The notes below the pieces were generated by a model, which was not told the origin of the DNA, made no database searches, and saw only the letters and a list, made by a program, of their open reading frames with translations. A stretch of DNA of 64,000 nt from Mesostigma viride (Eukaryota > Streptophyta > Mesostigmatophyceae > Mesostigmatales > Mesostigmataceae), in contig RPFO01000103.1 in the NCBI GenBank assembly GCA_009746045.1, positions 2,085,857 through 2,149,856 of the forward strand, written 5' to 3'. This document shows positions 59,390-64,000 of the stretch, piece after piece (position 1 is the stretch's first letter; every line of letters begins with the position of its first letter). A program made the translations under genes and the position numbers.

Positions 59390-62300
59390 CTGGGCAGGGG
59401 GGGATTCGCGGGGGGGGGCCAATATTAACACCAGATTATAGAGGTTAGCAAAAGAAGCCTCGGTCAGCCTGGGGGGTGGGGGATGCCGGGGGAGGGGGGG
59501 GCGGGGTGGGGGGGGGAGGATTAAGGTGTGTGTAGCAGGGGTGGAGGCAACACCAGGCAAGGTTTAGTCGTATGAGGGACAGAAGCCCCAGTCAGCCTGC
59601 GGGGCTGGGCGGCAGGGGATGTGATATGGCACAGGATGGTCTGCTAGAGACGAGAAGGGGGAAGCATTGAGACCATCAAGATGGATGGGTACGGATGGTG
59701 TCCCTCTCGGTCAGGATGGCGGGCTCTGCCAAGAAATTGCATCCCATCCTCGTTACTTACTTGTGCATAGTGTCTTGTCACCTACTGGAAACTTGTACGA
59801 TGAAGCACACCTTACCGGCTGTACAGGGCACAGTGGCACTCACACGAACATCTCATGGTACGCCAACCGAAAGGCGCGTATGCCTATCCAGCACAGAACA
59901 GTACAGGATGATAGACCATAATTACTGTTACACACATAACAGCATGTAACGTGCCCACTTACAGTCGCTTGGCCTTGAGTGCCTCCAGCGCCTGCGCCTC
60001 GAGCGCCTTGGCCACCGCGGCCTCCACCTCGCTCACGCGCGCCTTGGCCTCCAGCCGCGCCGCCTCCTCCGCCAGCGCGGCCGCCTCCTTCTCCGCCTTG
60101 GCGGCCGCGGCCGCTACCTTTGCCTGCTCGGCCGTGACGGCGTCCAGCTCCTCCTTGAGCTCCTTGAGCCGTTTCGCGGCGGCGGCCTTGCGCGCGGCTT
60201 CATTCTCCGCCTCGATCTTCTGCGCGCGCGTCGGTCCGTCTGGCTTGAGGTCCTTGAGCAGCTTGGCCAGCGGGACCTTGGGCGCGGTCGTCTCGGCGAT
60301 CACCTCGACCACCTTGGACTCGGCGATAGACGGGTTCGTGATGGCCTCTGCCACCAGCTCCGCGACCTGTGATTTATTATTATTATTATTATTTTCGGGG
60401 GGGGGGGGGGGGGGGGGCGCAAGAAGGGGGGATTGGGGCCGAGAGGGGGAGGGGTTTGGGGTGGAGGGCATACGCGGGTGCATGTAGGTAAGTGTGACTG
60501 TTTGTGTTTATGCTTGCATATTTGTGAGAGGGGGAGGGGGGGGGGAGGGGAGGGGGGGGGGGGGGGGGAGGGAGGGAGGGAGGGAGGGAGGGAGGGAGGG
60601 AGGGAGGGAGGGAGGGAGGGAGGGAGGGAGGGAGGGAGGGAGGGAGGGAGGAGGGAGGGAGGGAGGGAGGGAGGAGGGAGGGAGGGGGGGGGAGGGGGAG
60701 GGAGGGAGGGAGGGAGGGAGGAGGGAGGGAGGAGGAGGGAGGGAGGGAGGGAGGGAGGGAGGGAGGGAGGGAGGGAGGGAGGGAGGGAGGGAGGGAGGAG
60801 GGAGGAGGGAGGGAGGGAGGGAGGAGGGAGGGAGGGAGGAGGGAGGGAGGGAGGGAGGGAGGAGGGAGGGAGGGAGGGAGGGGGAGGGAGGGAGGGAGGG
60901 GGAGGAGGGAGGGGGAGGGAGGGAGGGAGGGAGGGAGGGAGGAGGGAGGAGGGAGGAGGGAGAGGGGGAGGGAGGGAGGAGGGAGGGAGGGAGGGAGGGA
61001 GGGAGGGAGGAGGGAGGGAGGGAGGAGAGGGAGGGAGGGAGGAGGGAGGGAGGAGGGAGGGAGGGAGGGAGGGAGGGAGGGAGGGAGGGAGGGAGGGAGG
61101 AGGGAGGGGGAGGGAGGAGGGAGGGAGGGAGGGAGGGAGGGAGGGAGGGAGGGAGGGAGGGAGGAGGGAGGGAGGGAGGGAGGGAGGAGGGAGGGAGGGA
61201 GGGAGGGAGGGAGGGAGGGAGGGAGGGAGGGAGGGAGGGAGGGAGGAGGGAGGGAGGGAGGGAGGGAGGGAGGGAGGGAGGGAGGGAGGAGGGAGGGAGG
61301 GAGGGAGGAGGGAGGGAGGGAGGGAGGGAGGGAGGGAGGGAGGGAGGGAGGAGGAGGGAGGGAGGGAGGGAGGGAGGAGGGAGGGAGGGAGGGAGGGAGG
61401 GAGGGAGGAGGGAGGGAGGGAGGGAGGGAGGGAGGGAGGGAGGGAGGGAGGGAGGAGGGAGGAGGGAGGGAGGAGGGAGGGAGGGAGGGAGGGAGGGAGG
61501 AGGGAGGGAGGGAGGGAGGAGGGAGGGAGGGAGGGAGGGAGGGAGGGAGGGAGGGAGGAGAGGAGGGAGGGAGGGAGGGAGGGAGGGAGGAGGGAGGGAG
61601 GGAGGGAGGGAGGAGGAGGGAGGGAGGGAGGGAGGGAGGGAGGGAGGGAGGAGGGAGGGAGGGAGGGAGGGAGGGAGGGAGGGAGGAGGGGGCACACACT
61701 TTCATGAGCTCCACAAATGACACCAGACGACGGAGAGGATGCCAGAGAGAGCCAATACCACCCGCCCAAGTGACACCGCCGGCCACATAGCACGCATGGC
61801 AGCTTGCCAGCTCAGCGTGGCCAACCATGGTTATACTCAGATGGCTATACACCCCCGGGCCCACGTTTAAGATTCCCAGGTTTAAGATCTTGAGATCCTG
61901 GATTTAAGAATGTCAGGTCTAAGATCGCAGGTCTGGTTTTGGGCAAAAGATCTTACAGTAGGTACAAATGGCTGGTCAGTGGTATGCGATACAGATTATG
62001 TACTCAGGTATACCGCATCAGGTTTAAGATCGCCTACAGCTCTCAACTTTAAGATCGTCAGCCCTGGATTTGATTTTAGGTCTAAGATCGCAGCCCTGGG
62101 TCAGGCGGACCCCAATCTTAAACGTGTGTGAAGGGGGTGTACTCAGGGCTTGCGGGCGGCCGACAACAATCCTCAACGTCGACAGCAGGAACAAAGTAAG
62201 AGAGGCTTGACTAAGATAGGCCTGACTAAAAAAGGCATGACAGACGGCACAAATCCATGGTGGAAGAAAACCAGACACTTGTCAATAATGGTCATTGAAG

Positions 62301-63512
62301 CAGATCTTGAGAAATTCATGGATGACATAAGAAACGTGGCACCCCAGGGCAACCAATGACACCCAGACAAACCACGTAAACACCCGTTGTAATATCTCAC
62401 CATGCGAAGCTCATCATACATTTCAACGATAAACAGTACAGACACCAGCATAAACACATCACCATGGCCAACTCCACGCAACTGCAATACACACACCAGT
62501 GTGAATTTCTCAGACACGCCACGGTCAACCCACCTGCAGACGCGAGACCAGGCCGCCAAAGACAGAGTCGCGCGGCAGCAGCTTGACGTTGTGGGTGAGC
62601 TTGAAGTTGTCAGTCGGCCGCTCCATGCCGCCGGGGCGGATAATCTGCGCACAAGCATGGGGGGGGGGGGGGGGGGGGGCAGGTGCGGGGATAGAGGAGG
62701 GTAGGGGGAAAGGGCTAGGACTGGAGGGTTAAGGGAAGCTGCGATGGGGCCAAAAGGAGGGAAGAGAGGGGCAGGAAAGGGGAAGCATGGGAACCAGAGC
62801 CCTGGACTAGGGAGGAAACCCTTGACTAGGGAGGAAGAAGGGCAGGTGTGTTGCTATGGGCCAGACAGGGGGGGGGGGAGGTTAGCGCTCACACAGGAAG
62901 GTGCAAACAACACCAGGTGGCTGGGTGGCTCGGGGTGTATGCCGTGTGTGTATACCATGTGTGAGCGTTTATACCGTGTGAGAGTGTATACCGCGTGAGA
63001 GTGTATATCGTGTGAGAGTGTATACCGTGTGTGAGTGTATACCGTGCGTGCGTGTATCCCGTGTGAGAGTGTATACCGTGTGTGAGTGTATACTGTACGT
63101 GGATGTATACCATGCGAAGGGACAGCAAGCGCGGACAAAGGCTGGCAGATGGAATATCTGCGGGCGTTCAAGCAGCCCCCGTGGGCACAGGTCGACAGCA
63201 CCCCATCAGCAAACGCATGACGTGGAAACAATGGACCCCCATACAGCCTATTAGATGTCATTAGCGCACTCCTATCGAGGGGAGCAACTCCAACTGGTCC
63301 CTTCTCAACAGCCCGGCACGGCGACTAGCGCGCTGGTGCACGCCCCACGTTGGATGTGGTCAGTGCACCCGCTGGTTTAGAGAGAGGAGCAACACAAAAC
63401 GTTCCCTACTTGGCAGCTTGACTAGGAACCGGCACGCACCGTGTAGCCCATGTTGGACGCAATCAGCGCGTCTTCGGCCTTCTTCTTCCACGACAGGATC
63501 TGGCCAAACACG
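57853..63512 (-). CDS. TIC62: TIC62-like protein (last 4 exons; 5' end outside window)
   Basis: Exons 63512-63440, 62644-62534, 60366-59963 and 59389-57853 join in phase to 707 residues plus stop. Tic62 is a chloroplast SDR-like NAD(P)-binding protein that tethers ferredoxin-NADP+ reductase (FNR) to membranes. Residues 1-61 hold the end of the SDR fold ([18 protein letters not shown] then [31 protein letters not shown]), 62-95 continue it ([36 protein letters not shown]), and about 100-195 is an Ala/Lys/Glu coiled coil. The tail (197-707) is Ala/Pro/Lys-rich with two FNR-binding-type repeats ([17 protein letters not shown] at about 490-528 and 667-707) and three W/F-P-W-Q motifs. The N-terminal transit peptide and nucleotide-binding Gly motif are outside the window. 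Confidence 0.93.
59390..59962 (-). repeat. TIC62 intron with acceptor-side echoes
   Basis: The acceptor region (+ strand CCGTCAGCCTGGGCAGGGGG) is echoed at 59473 (CGGTCAGCCTGGGGGGTGGG) and 59593 (CAGTCAGCCTGCGGGGCTGG). On the coding strand each copy reads ..CAG|GCTGAC, so three near-identical 3' splice sites lie within 220 bp. Confidence 0.7.
59963..60366 (-). CDS. TIC62: TIC62 coiled-coil exon
   Basis: Acceptor AAATCACAG, donor GTAAGT (complement of 59957-59962), phase 0 in and phase 2 out, 134 residues. [20 protein letters not shown] then [20 protein letters not shown] corresponds to the conserved end of the Tic62 SDR domain; a heptad-like Ala/Lys/Glu coiled coil follows ([20 protein letters not shown]). 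Confidence 0.93.
60533..61690. repeat. GGGA/GGA array, 1.15 kb
   Basis: GGGAGGGA with frequent GGAGGA interruptions. The + strand is all purine; the coding-strand transcript would be all CCCT/CCT. Six-frame Gly/Arg/Glu and Pro/Ser/Leu frames are artefacts. Confidence 0.98.
61848..62141. mobile_element. Intact miniature inverted-repeat element (294 bp)
   Basis: Ends TACACCCCCGGGCCCACGTT then TAAGATTCCC, and CAATCTTAAACGTGTGTGAA then GGGGGTGTA: imperfect inverted repeats. It is the unsplit homologue of 53457-54497, with the undivided ATCGCAGCCCTG at about 62086-62098. Confidence 0.85.
62534..62644 (-). CDS. TIC62: TIC62 exon with the RPGGMERPT motif
   Basis: Acceptor TTGTGCGCAG preceded by a C18 run, donor GTGGGT (complement of 62528-62533), phase 0 at both ends, 37 residues: [20 protein letters not shown] then [17 protein letters not shown]. 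The RPGGMERPT and FGG.VS.LQ motifs are diagnostic for Tic62-type proteins. Confidence 0.95.
62645..63439 (-). other. TIC62 intron with 16-bp repeats
   Basis: A tandem repeat of GTGTATACCGTGTGAGA and variants (about 11 copies) occupies 62935-63115. Poly-G runs lie at 62660-62678 and 62869-62878. No exon recognised. Confidence 0.75.
63440..63512 (-). CDS. TIC62: TIC62 exon, first visible
   Basis: Acceptor CCCCGCCAG, donor GTGCGT (complement of 63434-63439), phase 2 in and phase 0 out. 24 residues, [20 protein letters not shown] then MGYT; plant Tic62 has W..KAEEALIASGL.YT here. Confidence 0.92.
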
Positions 63513-64000
63513 CTGGCGGGGGGAACGGGCCACCGTGGAGGGGGAGGCAGGTACAAAGTATTACAGTGAGCCGAGAAGGACGTTGGCAAACAGGCTGTGT
63601 GAGGGGGGGGAGGCGGAAAGGGCACAAACAGGGGGACGCCACGTCCACGAGGAGAGAGGGGACTACGGGGCAGGAAGGTCAAGGACAACACGGTGAGCCG
63701 AGCGGGGGATGGGCTTCATGGTTAGCGCCTTCACGGGCAATCAGCAGCGGGTAGAGCCCATGGGCAAATTAGGGCATAACAAATAAGCGCGGTCAACCAT
63801 GAGCCCAGTGGGCGATCTCGTTGGCGACCTAGCAGCGGGAACCAACAGCTGTACAAGCAATCAAAAGGATATGAGAAACGGCATAGTCAACGGGCAACCA
63901 AAAGGGTGACCTTATGCAGGGGTCCTGGTGTAGTAAACATCATTGTTATTGATAAGTGTAGAAAAACATCATTATTGATTGCACGAGTGTTTGCACCCCT
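63513..64000 (-). other. TIC62 intron or upstream exons, nothing recognised
   Basis: No further Tic62 exon could be identified before the window edge. The earlier part of the SDR domain should lie beyond 64000. Confidence 0.4.

Larger units (their letters stand above)
60367..62533 (-). other. TIC62 intron
   Basis: Holds an ATT microsatellite and a G18 run (60370-60417), the GGGA array (separate entry) and an intact miniature inverted-repeat element (61848-62141). No exon recognised. Confidence 0.8.

Noticed and set aside
58552-59448. + strand Gly/Leu/Arg-rich frames opposite the TIC62 tail
   Set aside because: Shadow frames of the Ala/Pro/Lys-rich coding strand; the TIC62 reading is supported by family motifs and splice phases.
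60300-61864. Long Pro/Ser/Leu and Gly/Arg/Glu frames
   Set aside because: Created by the GGGA array in a TIC62 intron.

Overview
The window is nuclear DNA from a green-lineage (Viridiplantae) photosynthetic eukaryote, most likely an alga. The exons are GC-rich. The genes are interrupted by spliceosomal introns with GT..AG ends, and the introns are swollen by minisatellites and transposons. One gene encodes a chloroplast protein (Tic62-type). I cannot name the species. There is no sign of bacterial operons, CRISPR arrays or rRNA genes.

Three genes can be reconstructed exon by exon with every splice phase agreeing. (1) INTS6 (Integrator complex subunit 6) runs on the + strand from before the window to a stop at 26285-26287. 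Ten exons are visible (2788-2894, 4712-4772, 6828-6925, 8575-8740, 10186-11867, 17866-18109, 21285-21338, 22603-24273, 25426-25497, 26198-26287) and give 1414 residues. The N-terminal von Willebrand A part lies upstream. (2) A DEK_C-SWIB-SWIB chromatin protein lies complete on the - strand in five exons (48711-48377, 46497-46422, 45833-45530, 41675-41323, 39787-39662) and gives 397 residues. (3) A TIC62-like protein lies on the - strand at the right edge; its last four exons are visible (63512-63440, 62644-62534, 60366-59963, 59389-57853). It has the conserved end of the NAD(P)-binding fold, a coiled coil and a long Ala/Pro/Lys tail carrying two near-identical FNR-binding-type repeats.

Layout. 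1-2.2 kb: a 15-bp minisatellite. 2.8-26.3 kb: INTS6, whose introns hold arrays of 31/32-bp (5.1-6.4 kb), 17-bp (12.3-17.7 kb, about 320 copies) and 39-bp (18.6-20.8 kb) units. 26.3-39.6 kb: gene-free retrotransposon and DNA-transposon debris with an 800-bp pure GATG microsatellite. 39.7-48.7 kb: the SWIB gene, with a 3-kb inverted-repeat transposon nested in one intron, itself containing a second one. 48.7-57.8 kb: more transposon debris, including a miniature element split by a retroelement with a visible 12-bp target-site duplication. 57.9-64 kb: the TIC62-like gene, with a 1.2-kb GGGA array in an intron.

The most unusual pattern is that the introns repeatedly begin (or end) with decayed tandem copies of the neighbouring exon edge together with its splice site. 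These 'exon-edge echoes' follow INTS6 exons 1, 3, 4, 5, 6 and 8, and occur at the SWIB and TIC62 genes too. In one SWIB intron an exon-like segment seems to have grown into a full minisatellite. The second point of interest is the alga-like TIC62 that carries seed-plant-type FNR-binding repeats alternating with a recurrent aromatic-Pro-Trp-Gln motif.
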